From the NCBI GenBank assembly GCA_020634415.1, contig JACKBT010000020.1, positions 38,378 to 102,377 of the forward strand: 64,000 bases of DNA. Direction: 5' to 3'. The notes under the pieces were generated by a model, which worked only from the letters and a program-made list of their open reading frames with translations, was not told the DNA's origin and ran no database searches. Source of the stretch: Ardenticatenaceae bacterium (GTDB lineage Bacteria > Chloroflexota > Anaerolineae > Promineifilales > Promineifilaceae). Positions within the stretch are counted from its first letter, which is position 1. Each line of letters begins with the position of its first letter. Both the position numbers and the translations under genes were made by a program. This document shows, piece after piece, positions 42,044 through 52,185 of the stretch.

Positions 42044-44449
42044 ATGGACAGCTTTGGACAAATATTGCGCCACCTGCGACGACAAAGCCGTGATCCATTA
42101 CGCGGTGGACTGTTAACACAGGAACGACTGGGAGAGATGCTGGGCGATGTGCTGGGGGATGCCGGTTATTCGGGAGCGGCCGTTTCCGATTGGGAGCGCG
42201 ACAAAAGCAAAATCAACGAGGATGATCGCCTAGTGCTGCTGGCCCTGATGACAGTTTTGCGCGACTGCGGCGCAGTTCAGCAAAGCAGCCAGGCCAACCA
42301 ACTGCTGCTGGCAGGCAACTACCGCCGCTTAAACGGCACCGAACAAGCCCAACTATTTCCTGCGGAAGCGAGGCTCGCGCCACGCCCCCCAGAAGAACGG
42401 GAACCCCGCCCCCTGCCCCCCGAACGGCGCAAACAGCTTCTTTTGCTGGAAAAGGTGAAACATTTTTGGGTAGATGGCGTGTTAGCCAAGTCCGTGCAAA
42501 ATGGGGTGCTGTTGGATGTATCGCGGCAGCGGCAAGATACGGCCGTTGCCCAACCCTGGCTCTCCGTCATGGGCACAGACGTTACCCCCCTCCACACCCA
42601 AACCACAACCGCCACCGTTCTAGAAAGCTTCCACACCACCGACCGGGCTTTGCTCATCCTCGGCGCACCTGGTTCGGGCAAAACCACCACCCTCATCACC
42701 CTGGCCCGCGACCTCATCGCCCTGGCCGAAAGCCGTGACAGCGAGCCAATTCCTGTCATTCTCAATCTCACCTCATGGGCCGAACAGCGAACGGCCGTTG
42801 CCGACTGGATCATCGAAGAACTCACCACCAAATACCAAATACCCCGCACCCTGGGCCGCAGTTGGCTGGCCGACGACATGCTCACTCCCCTACTCGATGG
42901 CCTGGACGAAGTGCCGACAGCCCATCAGGCCGCCTGCATCAAAGCCATCAACAGCTACCGTGAGCAGCATGGCCTCAAAGGCATCGCCATCTGCTGCCGC
43001 ACCGACACCTATAACGCCCTCAACACCCCCCTCAACCTGGGCGGAGCCATCCAACTACAGCCCCTCACGCCCGACCAAATTGACAACTACCTGGCGGTAG
43101 GCGGCACACCATTGCAACCCTTGCGCACCGCCATTTGCCAGGATGAGCGGCTGCAAGAACTGGCGCACACACCCCTCACCCTGAGCGTCATGAGCAGCTT
43201 GTACCAGGTCAACAGCCCGGAGCAGGGCCAGGCCAGCCTCATGGAAGACCTCGACGAAGTGCCGCACTATCCGCAGCATCTCTTTGCCGTCTATTTGCAG
43301 CGCATGTATGCGCGGCGCGGCAATTTCCGCTACACGCCAGCCCAAACCACGCAGTGGCTCTCTTGGCTGGCCGGGCAGATGTCGGCCAATAATCAGGCCA
43401 TGTTTCTCATCGAGAAGATGCAGCCCAGTTGGCTGCCCAACCGCACCTGGCGCTGGCTCTACATTTTCGGCTCGCGCCTGGGCGACAGCCTCTTCGTGGG
43501 CCTCTTTTTGTGGCTTTATTGGCTGCTCACTCTGCAAGCCCGCCCCGATTTTGACCTGGACTGGAGTGGGCAGCTTTTGGGTTGGCTGCAAATCCCCATC
43601 ATCTGGCGTGATTTGTTGGCGACGCTGATACGCACCTTCATGGTTGGCTTTCTGGTGGCTGTGTTTGATGCCTTTCTTTATGAGCGCCGTCTCACCAGGG
43701 CCGTGCTCACGAAGCGGCAGATGTGGGGGGAAACGGCCGTTGTCGGCCTCATCGCCCTCAGCACCGCCACCCTTCTGCTTTACCTTTCCACCTGGCACTT
43801 CCTCACCTCGCTTGCCTTTGGCTTTGCTACTGGCGTCGCCTTCATGCTTTTCACCTTCTACGTTCACGGCCACCACTACCAGGGCGACATCCGCACCCTG
43901 GAAGCCCTCACCTGGTCTTGGGCCGGCGCTCTCAAAGGCATCGGCATTGGTTTGATTATTACGGCCGTTATTGAGCTGTTTGAGTGGCGGCTGTATGGCC
44001 CCACTGCCCTGGTACGCACCACTCTCATGGTGGGAACAGCCTTTTTCTTGCTGGGCGGATTAAGCGGCAAGCGGGTGGCCGTCACCAATCGCCCCAATCA
44101 TGGCATTCGCCTCTCGGTGTGGAATTCTGTACTGGTGGCTGTGGTTCTGGGCATTCCGGTGGGGATATTAGGCACAGTGATGTGGCACTGGTTGTATGGC
44201 CTGATCGGGGGTGTGCTGTTGGCCCTGATGGCGGGTACGCTGCACGGGGGGCGCAATGTGGCCAACCATTATTATTTGCGCCTGCTGTTGTGGCTGCAAA
44301 AATGTTTGCCCTGGTCTTATGCCCGTTTTTTGGATGAAACGGCCGATCGCATCATCATGCGCAAAGTGGGCGGCGGCTACATCTTCATCCATCGTTTCTT
44401 GCAAGACTACTTTGAACAAAACGGCCGATCGGCACAGACAACCACCTAA
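42044..44449 (+). CDS. HTH-NACHT NTPase with a C-terminal multi-span membrane region
   Basis: 801 residues. Residues 1-95: XRE-like helix-turn-helix (FGQILRHLRRQSRD, LTQERLGEMLGD, AAVSDWERDKSKINEDDRL). Residues about 150-420: NACHT domain with Walker A LLILGAPGSGKTTTLITLARD, EPIPVILNLTSWAEQ, Walker B MLTPLLDGLDEVPTAHQ with the typical D-GLDE, then GLKGIAICCRTDTYN. Residues about 470-750: about eight membrane spans (SLFVGLFLWLYWLLTL, TFMVGFLVAVFDAFL, FATGVAFMLFTFYV, GIGIGLIITAVIELF, VWNSVLVAVVLGIPVGIL, GLIGGVLLALMAG). The end YIFIHRFLQDYFEQNG is the usual post-NACHT motif. Bacterial NACHT proteins include antiphage sensors; the HTH and membrane part are an uncommon mix. GAGGAG precedes the ATG. 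Confidence 0.82.
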   Translation: MDSFGQILRHLRRQSRDPLRGGLLTQERLGEMLGDVLGDAGYSGAAVSDWERDKSKINEDDRLVLLALMTVLRDCGAVQQSSQANQLLLAGNYRRLNGTEQAQLFPAEARLAPRPPEEREPRPLPPERRKQLLLLEKVKHFWVDGVLAKSVQNGVLLDVSRQRQDTAVAQPWLSVMGTDVTPLHTQTTTATVLESFHTTDRALLILGAPGSGKTTTLITLARDLIALAESRDSEPIPVILNLTSWAEQRTAVADWIIEELTTKYQIPRTLGRSWLADDMLTPLLDGLDEVPTAHQAACIKAINSYREQHGLKGIAICCRTDTYNALNTPLNLGGAIQLQPLTPDQIDNYLAVGGTPLQPLRTAICQDERLQELAHTPLTLSVMSSLYQVNSPEQGQASLMEDLDEVPHYPQHLFAVYLQRMYARRGNFRYTPAQTTQWLSWLAGQMSANNQAMFLIEKMQPSWLPNRTWRWLYIFGSRLGDSLFVGLFLWLYWLLTLQARPDFDLDWSGQLLGWLQIPIIWRDLLATLIRTFMVGFLVAVFDAFLYERRLTRAVLTKRQMWGETAVVGLIALSTATLLLYLSTWHFLTSLAFGFATGVAFMLFTFYVHGHHYQGDIRTLEALTWSWAGALKGIGIGLIITAVIELFEWRLYGPTALVRTTLMVGTAFFLLGGLSGKRVAVTNRPNHGIRLSVWNSVLVAVVLGIPVGILGTVMWHWLYGLIGGVLLALMAGTLHGGRNVANHYYLRLLLWLQKCLPWSYARFLDETADRIIMRKVGGGYIFIHRFLQDYFEQNGRSAQTTT

Positions 44450-44497
44450 AAGCCGACCTCAACTTGAGCGTCACCAACCCAAACCTATGGCTCCTGT

Positions 44498-45139
44498 CTA
44501 CTGGGGGAAAACCACATTTTCCCGCCCTGCCAGGCGATCCTGAATCCGCTCAATCACAATATCCAAATGCTGCGGCTTGTTAACAAAATCCAGTTCAGCG
44601 GCCGGAATGGTGAGGACGGGGCACAAATCGAAGGTTTGCATCCAGTCGTTGTAAAACGAGTCGAGGAGGGAGAGGTAATCGGCCGTTATGCCACTCTCAA
44701 TCTTGCGCCCCCGCTGCTGAATCCGCTCCAACAGCACCGGCACGGGAGCTTGCAAATAGAGCAGCAAATCCGGCTTCGGCAAACTTTCTACAACCAGATC
44801 AAACACCTCTTTATAAGCCTGAAACCCCCGCTCATCCATATTGCCCAAATGCAGCGAAGCCCGCGTGAAGATATAGGCATCTTCATAAATGCTGCGGTCA
44901 GCAATGGCCGAGTGCGGGCTGTTTGCCAGGGCAATATGCTGCCGCGCCCGATGGCCCAAAAAGAAAACCTGCAAGTGAAACACCCACTGCCGCATATCGC
45001 CATAAAAATCGGCCAGATAGGGATTATCGGCTACGGATTCAAAGGCTGTCTGCCAGCCCAAACGCGAGCCAATTCGTTCGGTGAGGGAGGTTTTGCCGGA
45101 GCCGATGTTACCGGCTACAAGGACGAGGTGTTTGGTCAT
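44498..45139 (-). CDS. Deoxynucleoside kinase
   Basis: 213 residues from the ATG at 45139. P-loop LVLVAGNIGSGKTSLTERIG; substrate-site Glu in FESVADNPYLADFYGD; the DRS-type motif SAIADRSIYEDAYIF; lid RIQQRGRKIESGITADYLSLLDSFYNDW. This is the dGK/dAK/dCK-type family that phosphorylates deoxynucleosides in the salvage pathway. It is transcribed away from gyrA. Confidence 0.9.
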   Translation of the reverse strand: MTKHLVLVAGNIGSGKTSLTERIGSRLGWQTAFESVADNPYLADFYGDMRQWVFHLQVFFLGHRARQHIALANSPHSAIADRSIYEDAYIFTRASLHLGNMDERGFQAYKEVFDLVVESLPKPDLLLYLQAPVPVLLERIQQRGRKIESGITADYLSLLDSFYNDWMQTFDLCPVLTIPAAELDFVNKPQHLDIVIERIQDRLAGRENVVFPQ

Positions 45140-45239
45140 AAGAGTATCTCCTGCTGAGAGCTTGATGAACGGCCGTAATCCTACCGTTTTAAGTGGTGTG
45201 CGGCAAACGGCCGTAGTTCGTTTTAAGGCCAAAATGAGG

Positions 45240-45245
45240 TATAAT
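45240..45245 (+). promoter_or_regulatory. Likely -10 box for gyrA
   Basis: TATAAT, with a weak TTCGTT 17 bases upstream, stands 134 bases before the gyrA start. An AATTACC-family tract (45301-45353) would lie in the mRNA leader. A companion ACGGCCGT is at about 45208. Confidence 0.4.
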
Positions 45246-45300
45246 TACGTGGTTGCAAATGACACAATTACCATCATTCGATGAAACTTTTGGATAAATG

Positions 45301-45353
45301 ATTAGGTAATTAAGTAATTGAGAAATTATCAATTACCTAATTGCTCAATTACC
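45301..45353. repeat. AATTACC-family inverted tract in the gyrA leader
   Basis: ATTAGGTAATTAAGTAATTG pairs imperfectly with CAATTACCTAATTGCTCAATTACC. It ends 26 bases before the gyrA start, just upstream of the GGAGG site. Confidence 0.6.
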
Positions 45354-45378
45354 TTCCCCCAACCTCTGGAGGTTACAC

Positions 45379-47913
45379 TTGGAAATAGGCACAATCAGCA
45401 CCATAGACATTAACGACGAAATGAGGAGTTCATACCTCGACTACGCTATGAGTACCATCGTTTCGCGTGCGTTGCCAGATGCTCGTGATGGTCTCAAACC
45501 AGTACACCGCCGCATCCTCTATGCCATGCACGATATGGGCATCCGCCCCAACAGCCCCCATCGCAAAAGCGCCCGTATCGTCGGTGAAGTACTCGGTAAA
45601 TACCATCCACACGGCGACTCCTCCGTCTATGATGCGATGGTTCGTATGGCGCAAGACTTCTCCATGCGCTACATGCTCGTAGACGGCCAAGGCAACTTCG
45701 GCAGCATAGACGGCGACAGCGCCGCCGCCATGCGTTACACCGAAGCCCGCCTCGCCGCCATCGCCACCGAGCTGCTAGAAGATATAGACAAAAACACCGT
45801 AGATTTCGGCCCCAACTTCGACGACAGTCTGGAAGAACCAGAACTACTGCCAGCCCGGCTGCCCAATCTACTGCTCAACGGCTCCTCCGGCATCGCTGTA
45901 GGCATGGCCACCAACATCCCGCCCCACAATCTCAACGAACTTTGCGAGGCCATTGTTTACCTCATTGACCGCCAAGACGACTGGGATAACGTCACCCTCG
46001 ACGAACTGATGCAGTTCGTCAAAGGCCCCGACTTCCCCACCGGCGGCATCCTCATCGGCAACGAAGGCATTCGCAGTGCCTACGCCACCGGGCGCGGGCG
46101 CGTCATCATGCGGGCCGTCGCCGAAGTGGAAGAACTGCCGCGCAACCCCGACCGCCAACAGATTCACATCACCGAAATCCCCTACCAGGTCAATAAATCC
46201 CTGCTCATCGAACGCATTGCCGAACTGGTCACCAAAGGCGTTATCACCGAAATCTCCGATTTGCGTGATGCCTCCGATCGCAACGGCTTATCCATCATCA
46301 TCGAGCTGAAGCGCAACACACAGCCGCTTAAAGTGCTTAACCAACTGTACAAACACACCGCTCTGCAAACCACCTTTGGTGTGCAGATTTTGGCCTTAGT
46401 AGATAAACAGCCACGTCTTTTGTCGCTCAAACGGGCCTTGCAAATTCATATTGAGCATCGGGTCGTGGTCATCACCCGCCGCACCCAGTTTGAGTTGGAT
46501 AAGGCCCTCAAGCGGCAGCACATTTTGGCAGGGCTGCTCATTGCGCTGGAGCATCTGGATGATGTCATTGAAACCATTCGCCGTTCCGATAGTGCTGATG
46601 ATGCCCGTACCCAATTGATGGAACGTTTTGGCCTGTCCGAAGCTCAATCTACGGCTATTTTGGATATGCAACTGCGGCGGTTGGCCGCGTTGGAGCGGCA
46701 GAAGATTGACGATGAGTATAAAGAGGTTTCCGCCCACATTGAATATTTGCAGGGCTTGTTAGCCGATCAGCGCAAAATATTGGCTCTCATCAAAGAAGAT
46801 ATTTTGCAATTGAAAGAAAAGTTCGGTGATGAACGTCGTTCACAAATTGCTTTGGGGCTGGATGCGGATCTCAATATCGAGGATTTGATTCAGGATGAGG
46901 ATGTGCTGATCTCGATTACGCAGCGTGGCTATGTTAAGCGGACACCAGTGGTGGCTTATCGTAAGCAGCAGCGCGGTGGCAAAGGCTTGATTGGCATGAC
47001 GACGCGGGATGAGGATGAGTTGGTGCAGTTGTTTGCCGCCGGTACGCTGAACAGCATTCTCTTTTTCTCGGATCGCGGCAAGGTTTATTCGGAGAAGGCG
47101 TACCAGATTCCCGAAGGCAGCCGCACGGCACGAGGGGCATCGTTGATGAGTATTTTGCCGCTGATGCCGGATGAGAAGATAACGGCCGCTCTGCCTGTCC
47201 ACTCCTTTGAAGATGCCGAATATCTTACGATGATTACGCGCAAAGGGCGCATCAAGCGTGTAGAGGTGAATGCCTTTGCCAATGTGCGCTCATCGGGCTT
47301 GATTGCCCTGAATTTGGATGAGGATGACAGTCTGGGCTGGGTAAAGCTGACTGGCGGCGAACAAGATTTAATCATCATCAGTGAGCAGGGCAAAGGGATT
47401 CGGTTTAGTGAGGAAGATGTGCGGCCAATGGGCCGCACGGCCGCTGGTGTATATGCCATTCGTCTGGATGAATGGGATTATGTTGCCGGAGCCGATGCTA
47501 TTGACCCCAACGATGAAGAGTGCCTCTTGATTATTACCGAGAAAGGCTATGGCAAGCAGACCTCTGTGGATGAATATCGTCGCCAATATCGGTATGGGCA
47601 AGGGGTGCGAGCGATGGTGCTAGACCCCAACCGCACGGGGCGCATTGTGAGTGCGCGGGTTGTGGCCGAAGGGGATGAGGTGACGTGTATCTCATCTAAT
47701 GGTATTATGCTGCGCACTTCGGTGGATGCTATTTCGATGCAGGGGCGCATTACGCAAGGGGTACGGGTGATGGATTTGCGTGGTGGTGATACGGTTGCTT
47801 CGGTGGCTGTAATTCGGGAAGGTCGGTTATCGCGTGTGGAGGAAAAGGATGAAGAGGAAGAGGAAGGGGTTGAGATGGAAACGGCCGTTTCCCCCAATGG
47901 CGCCGCCTCATAA
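45379..47913 (+). CDS. gyrA: DNA gyrase subunit A
   Basis: 844 residues from TTG, with GGAGG nine bases upstream. N-terminal breakage-reunion domain: [74 protein letters not shown] (quinolone-pocket region), and [11 protein letters not shown] with the catalytic Tyr. Beta-pinwheel repeats in the C-terminal third include [19 protein letters not shown] (GyrA box-like), [13 protein letters not shown] and [12 protein letters not shown]. The acidic end [18 protein letters not shown] contains the only ACGGCCGT of the gene. It introduces negative supercoils with GyrB, which is not adjacent. Confidence 0.96.
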   Translation: MEIGTISTIDINDEMRSSYLDYAMSTIVSRALPDARDGLKPVHRRILYAMHDMGIRPNSPHRKSARIVGEVLGKYHPHGDSSVYDAMVRMAQDFSMRYMLVDGQGNFGSIDGDSAAAMRYTEARLAAIATELLEDIDKNTVDFGPNFDDSLEEPELLPARLPNLLLNGSSGIAVGMATNIPPHNLNELCEAIVYLIDRQDDWDNVTLDELMQFVKGPDFPTGGILIGNEGIRSAYATGRGRVIMRAVAEVEELPRNPDRQQIHITEIPYQVNKSLLIERIAELVTKGVITEISDLRDASDRNGLSIIIELKRNTQPLKVLNQLYKHTALQTTFGVQILALVDKQPRLLSLKRALQIHIEHRVVVITRRTQFELDKALKRQHILAGLLIALEHLDDVIETIRRSDSADDARTQLMERFGLSEAQSTAILDMQLRRLAALERQKIDDEYKEVSAHIEYLQGLLADQRKILALIKEDILQLKEKFGDERRSQIALGLDADLNIEDLIQDEDVLISITQRGYVKRTPVVAYRKQQRGGKGLIGMTTRDEDELVQLFAAGTLNSILFFSDRGKVYSEKAYQIPEGSRTARGASLMSILPLMPDEKITAALPVHSFEDAEYLTMITRKGRIKRVEVNAFANVRSSGLIALNLDEDDSLGWVKLTGGEQDLIIISEQGKGIRFSEEDVRPMGRTAAGVYAIRLDEWDYVAGADAIDPNDEECLLIITEKGYGKQTSVDEYRRQYRYGQGVRAMVLDPNRTGRIVSARVVAEGDEVTCISSNGIMLRTSVDAISMQGRITQGVRVMDLRGGDTVASVAVIREGRLSRVEEKDEEEEEGVEMETAVSPNGAAS

Positions 47914-47995
47914 ATCACCCCCTTATTTCCTATGTTTCTCTGTCGAGGGAGAACATATACTAGGTTAGCTGTGAATCAGTCGGAAGAGGTAAGGT

Positions 47996-49384
47996 ATGTT
48001 TTCAGAAGAATTAGCTAAATTATTAACTCCCGCGACAACATTAGAAGAATTAGGTGTCCCCGAAGTCATCGTCACCGACATCATTTTTCGCATTTTGTTC
48101 AGTGAAGGGTCTGTCAATGTCGGCCGTTTTTCCCAAATCATGGGCATTCACGGCCGTATTCTCGACAGCATTCTTTCTCACATGAAGCAAGAACATCTGG
48201 TAGAAGTGACACGGGCGGGCACACTGGGGAGTTTAAGTTTTACCTATGGCCTCACCGACGCTGGCACCAAGCGGGCACGAGACGCTTATGAGCGTAACCA
48301 ATACATCGGCCTCGTTCCTGTTCCAATAGAACACTATAACCAGGCCATCCTCACTCAAACCAGAGAAACCGAGCGAATTACCCCCCGCGCTGTGCAACAA
48401 GCTTTGGGCCACCTCATTTTGCCCGAAAATTTCCACCGGCAGATTGGCCCGGCGGTGAATGCGGGGACTTCTGTTTTTCTTTATGGCCCGCCCGGTAATG
48501 GTAAAACAACCATTGCCGAAGCCATGGCCGTCTTGCTGGGTTCCCACAGCCCCATCTGGCTGCCCGATACCATTACCACCAGCGGTCAGATTATTCGTGT
48601 GTACGATCCACTCGTCCATACTCCTCTAAGTGACGAAGATGCCGATTTGCATATGGGCATTACCAGTGAGACGAGTACCCTGAAACGGCCGAAATATGAC
48701 AAACGGTGGCGGCTCTTCAAACGGCCGTCTGTCATGGTCGGTGGCGAACTAACCATGGACTCACTCGACCTCCGCTACGAGCCAGTCGCCAAAGTCTACG
48801 AAGCCCCCCTCCAACTCAAAGCCAACGGCGGCATGTTCCTCATTGACGACTTCGGCCGACAGATGATCAGCCCCTCCGAACTCCTCAACCGCTGGATCGT
48901 CCCCCTCGAAAGCAGCATAGACTTCCTGCGCCTCCAATCCGGCCAAACCCTGGAAGTCCCCTTCAAACAATTCATCGTCTTCTCCACCAACCTCGATCCC
49001 GGCGAACTGGTAGATGGCGCATTCCTCCGCCGCATCCAGATGAAAGTCGAAGTAGGCGGCCCCGACGAAAAACTGTTCTACCAAATCTTCGTCCGCATGT
49101 GCCAACACTACAACATCCCCTTCGACAAAAACGCCTTCCTCTACCTGCTGCAAAAATGGTATCGTGAACCAGGGCGCGTCATGCAGTCCGTCCATCCCCG
49201 CGACATCCTCAAAACCATCATCGCCATCTGCGACTACGACGACACCCCCGCCACCTTAACCCCCGCCCTCATAGACGAAGCCTGCCGCAGCTACTTCGTA
49301 GATGCCGTCATGAACCCCCATGCCTCCCCATTAGCCGGCAAAGGTAACGGCGCAAAATCCAAAGTGCCACAAATGGCTACCTAA
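47996..49384 (+). CDS. AAA+ ATPase with N-terminal winged-helix-like part
   Basis: 462 residues. The first 130 contain a winged-helix-like arrangement (FRILFSEGSVNVGRFSQIMGIHGRILDSILSHMKQEHLVEVTRAG). Walker A is VFLYGPPGNGKTTIAEAMAVLLG (about residue 160); Walker B is GGMFLIDDFGRQMISPSELLNRW; the sensor is FKQFIVFSTNLDPGELVDGAFLRRIQMKVE with an Arg finger region. The C-terminal lid follows (RVMQSVHPRDILKTIIAICDYDD). I do not know the target; similar proteins often accompany pilus or secretion genes, which are not seen here. It is followed by a canonical terminator. Confidence 0.75.
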   Translation: MFSEELAKLLTPATTLEELGVPEVIVTDIIFRILFSEGSVNVGRFSQIMGIHGRILDSILSHMKQEHLVEVTRAGTLGSLSFTYGLTDAGTKRARDAYERNQYIGLVPVPIEHYNQAILTQTRETERITPRAVQQALGHLILPENFHRQIGPAVNAGTSVFLYGPPGNGKTTIAEAMAVLLGSHSPIWLPDTITTSGQIIRVYDPLVHTPLSDEDADLHMGITSETSTLKRPKYDKRWRLFKRPSVMVGGELTMDSLDLRYEPVAKVYEAPLQLKANGGMFLIDDFGRQMISPSELLNRWIVPLESSIDFLRLQSGQTLEVPFKQFIVFSTNLDPGELVDGAFLRRIQMKVEVGGPDEKLFYQIFVRMCQHYNIPFDKNAFLYLLQKWYREPGRVMQSVHPRDILKTIIAICDYDDTPATLTPALIDEACRSYFVDAVMNPHASPLAGKGNGAKSKVPQMAT

Positions 49385-49390
49385 GCAACA

Positions 49391-49422
49391 AAAAAGGGCA
49401 TCCGCAAGTGGGATGCCCTTTT
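49391..49422. terminator. Bidirectional intrinsic terminator
   Basis: AAAAGGGCATCC and GGATGCCCTTTT pair around GCAAGTG with A and T runs on either side, seven bases after the AAA+ stop. It serves that gene and probably the convergent TIGR00266 gene. Confidence 0.88.
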
Positions 49423-49445
49423 CATTTCTCCAACTTCACAAACAG

Positions 49446-50234
49446 TTAGCTTTGCAGCAAATCCGTCACACCTTTGATGATGGAGCCTTCCCCCTGAGAA
49501 CGGCCGCCGCCCGCAGACGGCGCATTCGCCAAAATCCGATCCGCCAGCCGCGAGAAAGGCAGCGATTGCAGCCACACCCGGCCCGTGCCTTGCAGCGTCG
49601 CCAAGAACAAACCTTCCCCACCAAACAACATAGACTTCATATTGCCCGCCCGTTGAATGTCGTAATTAATGGTAGATTCAAAGGCGACGATACAGCCCGT
49701 ATCCACACGCAAGGTTTCACCCGTCAACCGCTTCTCTACAATCGTACCGCCCGCATGGATGAAAACCATGCCATCACCCCGCAGCCGCTGTAGAATGAAC
49801 CCCTCACCACCAAACAACCCGGCGCCCAACTTCTTGTTAAAAGCGATACTAACATTAGTGCCTAAGGCCGCACATAGAAAAGAATCTTTCTGGCAAATCA
49901 GTTCACCCTGGGCTTCATCCAGGTCAATGGCAATAATTTTGCCAGGATAAGCCGCCGCAAAGGCTACATGCTTTTTGCCTTGACTCTGATTGGTGAAATG
50001 GGTCATAAACAGTGATTCACCCGTAATGGCCCGTTTAGCCATGCCGCCTAACTTGCCCAAAAAACCCGCATCGGCCTGGGAGCCATCGCCCATTTTGGCT
50101 TCAAACGAGACACCATCTTCCACATACATCATCGCGCCTGCTTCGGCAATAACAGTCTCTTGCGGGTCAAGCTCCACCTCCACAAACTGCAAATCATCTC
50201 CATAAACTTGATAATCTACTACGTGACTTTTCAT
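49446..50234 (-). CDS. TIGR00266/AIM24-family protein
   Basis: 262 residues. [35 protein letters not shown], then [97 protein letters not shown] and [32 protein letters not shown] are the family's characteristic Gly-rich beta elements. Bacterial members have an antiparallel beta-solenoid-like fold and no settled biochemical role. It stands alone. Confidence 0.9.
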   Translation of the reverse strand: MKSHVVDYQVYGDDLQFVEVELDPQETVIAEAGAMMYVEDGVSFEAKMGDGSQADAGFLGKLGGMAKRAITGESLFMTHFTNQSQGKKHVAFAAAYPGKIIAIDLDEAQGELICQKDSFLCAALGTNVSIAFNKKLGAGLFGGEGFILQRLRGDGMVFIHAGGTIVEKRLTGETLRVDTGCIVAFESTINYDIQRAGNMKSMLFGGEGLFLATLQGTGRVWLQSLPFSRLADRILANAPSAGGGRSQGEGSIIKGVTDLLQS

Positions 50235-50336
50235 GATAATTTAAGCTCCTTATCTGTTGCTATTCTTGCGGGATCCATAAACGTAATACGCAATACGTAA
50301 GGTTCTCGATTACGTTTTATGCCTAAGATATATCAT

Positions 50337-51761
50337 CTATTGTTCGTTGACGATGGCGGGTTTTTGCCGCCACAAGCCTGTGGCTTGTTCAAAAGCATAT
50401 GCCAATTGTAACACACCAAAGTCGTCTTGATGACGGCCGATTATCTGCAAACCCACTGGCAGCCCATCATCCGTAAAACCACAAGGCACCGAAATGGCCG
50501 GCAGCCCGGTGACGGTGATGAAATAACAGGATTTCATCCAGTCAATATAGGTGTCCATGGGCACACCGTTGATTTCGGTGATGTACTCCTGGGTGAGGGG
50601 AAACGGCCGTACTTGGCTCACCGGCATCACCAAAAATTCATACGTCTCCATAAACTCGCGCACCCGATGATAGAGCGCCGCCCGCTTCTTCTCAGCTTGT
50701 GACAACTGTGCCGCGCTCAACTTCATGCCCTCTTCCGTGTTCCAGATCACCGTCTCCTTCATCTGGTGGCGCTGGGTTTTTAACAATTCAGCATTGCCAG
50801 CGGCGAAGGACCAGGCCCGCCACACTTTGAATATCTCATCGGCATCGCTGAAATCTGGTTCGCCATCTTCGACAATGCAGCCCAGTGAGGCAAAAGTGGC
50901 GCGGTGGGGGTTGATAACGGCCGTTACCCCCGCATCCATCGGCAGCATCCCCAAATCCTCACTCCAGGCAATCTTCACCCCCGCAAAATCACGCGCCAGC
51001 GGCCGCAAAAAGCGCGTACCCGGCTCCAAAATAGCACGCGGTTCTCGCGGGTCTGGCCCCGCCATCGCCGCCAGCAGCAGCGCCACATCACCCACCGTCC
51101 GCGCCATTGGCCCCGACACCGACAGTGACGACCAGGGCATATCCGTCGGGTAAGCCGGAACGCGCCCAATAGACGGCCGAAAGCCCACCACATTACAATA
51201 ATTGGCCGGATTGCGTAACGAGCCGCCTAAATCACTGCCATCGGCAATGGGCAGCAGGCCGCAGGCCAGAGCCACCGCCGCGCCGCCACTGCTGCCGCCA
51301 CAAGTGCGCGTCAGATCATAAGGGTTGTGCGTCGCCCCAAACACCGGGTTAAACGTCTGCGAACCTGCGCCAAATTCCGGCGTGTTCGTCTTGCCAATGG
51401 TGATGGCCCCCGCCTGCTTCACGCGCTCCACGATGAGATCATCTTTTTCCGGCACATTATCCGCAAAAATAGGCGAGCCATAGGTCGTGCGAATACCCGC
51501 CGTATCCACCAAATCTTTGAAGGCGATGGGCAGGCCATGTAAAAGACCCAAGCCCTCACCCCGCGCCTGCGCCTCATCGGCGGCGGCCGCACCCGCCATT
51601 GCCTGCTCCGGCAGCAGCGTGACGATGGCATTGACGTGCGGGTTCACCCGCTCGATTTGCGCCAGATGTGCCGCCATCACCTCCCGCGCCGAAAGTTCCT
51701 TCTTGTATATGGCCTGGGCCAATGCTGTGGCTGGTAAAAAGCAAAGTTCTTGTTCGTTCAT
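50337..51761 (-). CDS. Amidase signature family protein
   Basis: 474 residues from the ATG at 51761. The Ser-Ser-Lys triad is complete: Lys in GLPIAFKDLVDTAGI, the Ser pair in RTCGGSSGGAAVALACGLLPIADGSDLGGSLRNPA. GFRPSIGRVP and SVSGPMARTVGDVALLLAAMAG follow as in the family. Such enzymes hydrolyse amides, for example amino-acid amides or other nitrogenous substrates. It is not associated with gatB/gatC, and the sequence YIDWMKSCYFITVTGLPAISVPCGF supports a stand-alone amidase. Five bases separate it from the HNH gene. Confidence 0.9.
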   Translation of the reverse strand: MNEQELCFLPATALAQAIYKKELSAREVMAAHLAQIERVNPHVNAIVTLLPEQAMAGAAAADEAQARGEGLGLLHGLPIAFKDLVDTAGIRTTYGSPIFADNVPEKDDLIVERVKQAGAITIGKTNTPEFGAGSQTFNPVFGATHNPYDLTRTCGGSSGGAAVALACGLLPIADGSDLGGSLRNPANYCNVVGFRPSIGRVPAYPTDMPWSSLSVSGPMARTVGDVALLLAAMAGPDPREPRAILEPGTRFLRPLARDFAGVKIAWSEDLGMLPMDAGVTAVINPHRATFASLGCIVEDGEPDFSDADEIFKVWRAWSFAAGNAELLKTQRHQMKETVIWNTEEGMKLSAAQLSQAEKKRAALYHRVREFMETYEFLVMPVSQVRPFPLTQEYITEINGVPMDTYIDWMKSCYFITVTGLPAISVPCGFTDDGLPVGLQIIGRHQDDFGVLQLAYAFEQATGLWRQKPAIVNEQ

Positions 51762-51765
51762 GGGG

Positions 51766-52185
51766 TTAGTCTGGTGGATGGTAGCCTGCTTCAACCCATA
51801 TGGCACGAGATCGTTGACGTAATTCGCTGTTTAAGGAAAGGGCTTCAATGGTGGCTCGGCCGACGGCCGTTAATCCCACCATAATCGTCCCATTTTCATG
51901 CCAACGAAAATGATCGTGCCATATTTGATAGCGTGGATTGAATAACGGTACCATTTCACCTGTTTGGGGGTCTTGATGTTCTGTCAGAACATGTTTGGCC
52001 TCATTGCACAAACGACATGAAAGCCACAAATTTTCTGTCTCATCAGAACCATCTTTAGCTTGGGGCACAATATGTTCTAAGGTTAGAGGTATTCCACTTA
52101 CAACCTCTTGCATCAAACAATAACCGCAGCGATGCTTGGCTTCAGCAGCAATTTGGTCGCGTATTTTGCGGGGCACCTGGCTCAT
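51766..52185 (-). CDS. HNH endonuclease
   Basis: 139 residues. Zinc and active-site motif: CGYCLMQEVVSGIPLTLEHIVPQAKDG, then ENLWLSCRLCNEAK, that is two CxxC pairs and the H(I)V...N...of HNH. FRWHENGTIMVGLTAVGRATIEALSLN is typical of the short HNH proteins of cyanobacteria and Chloroflexota. It overlaps the preceding ribbon-helix-helix-like gene by four bases. Target specificity is unknown; phage-like and restriction-like roles are both possible. Confidence 0.85.
   Translation of the reverse strand: MSQVPRKIRDQIAAEAKHRCGYCLMQEVVSGIPLTLEHIVPQAKDGSDETENLWLSCRLCNEAKHVLTEHQDPQTGEMVPLFNPRYQIWHDHFRWHENGTIMVGLTAVGRATIEALSLNSELRQRSRAIWVEAGYHPPD

Noticed and set aside
47914..47995. Terminator after gyrA
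   Set aside because: No stem-loop of useful length is visible; gyrA and the AAA+ gene may be co-transcribed.
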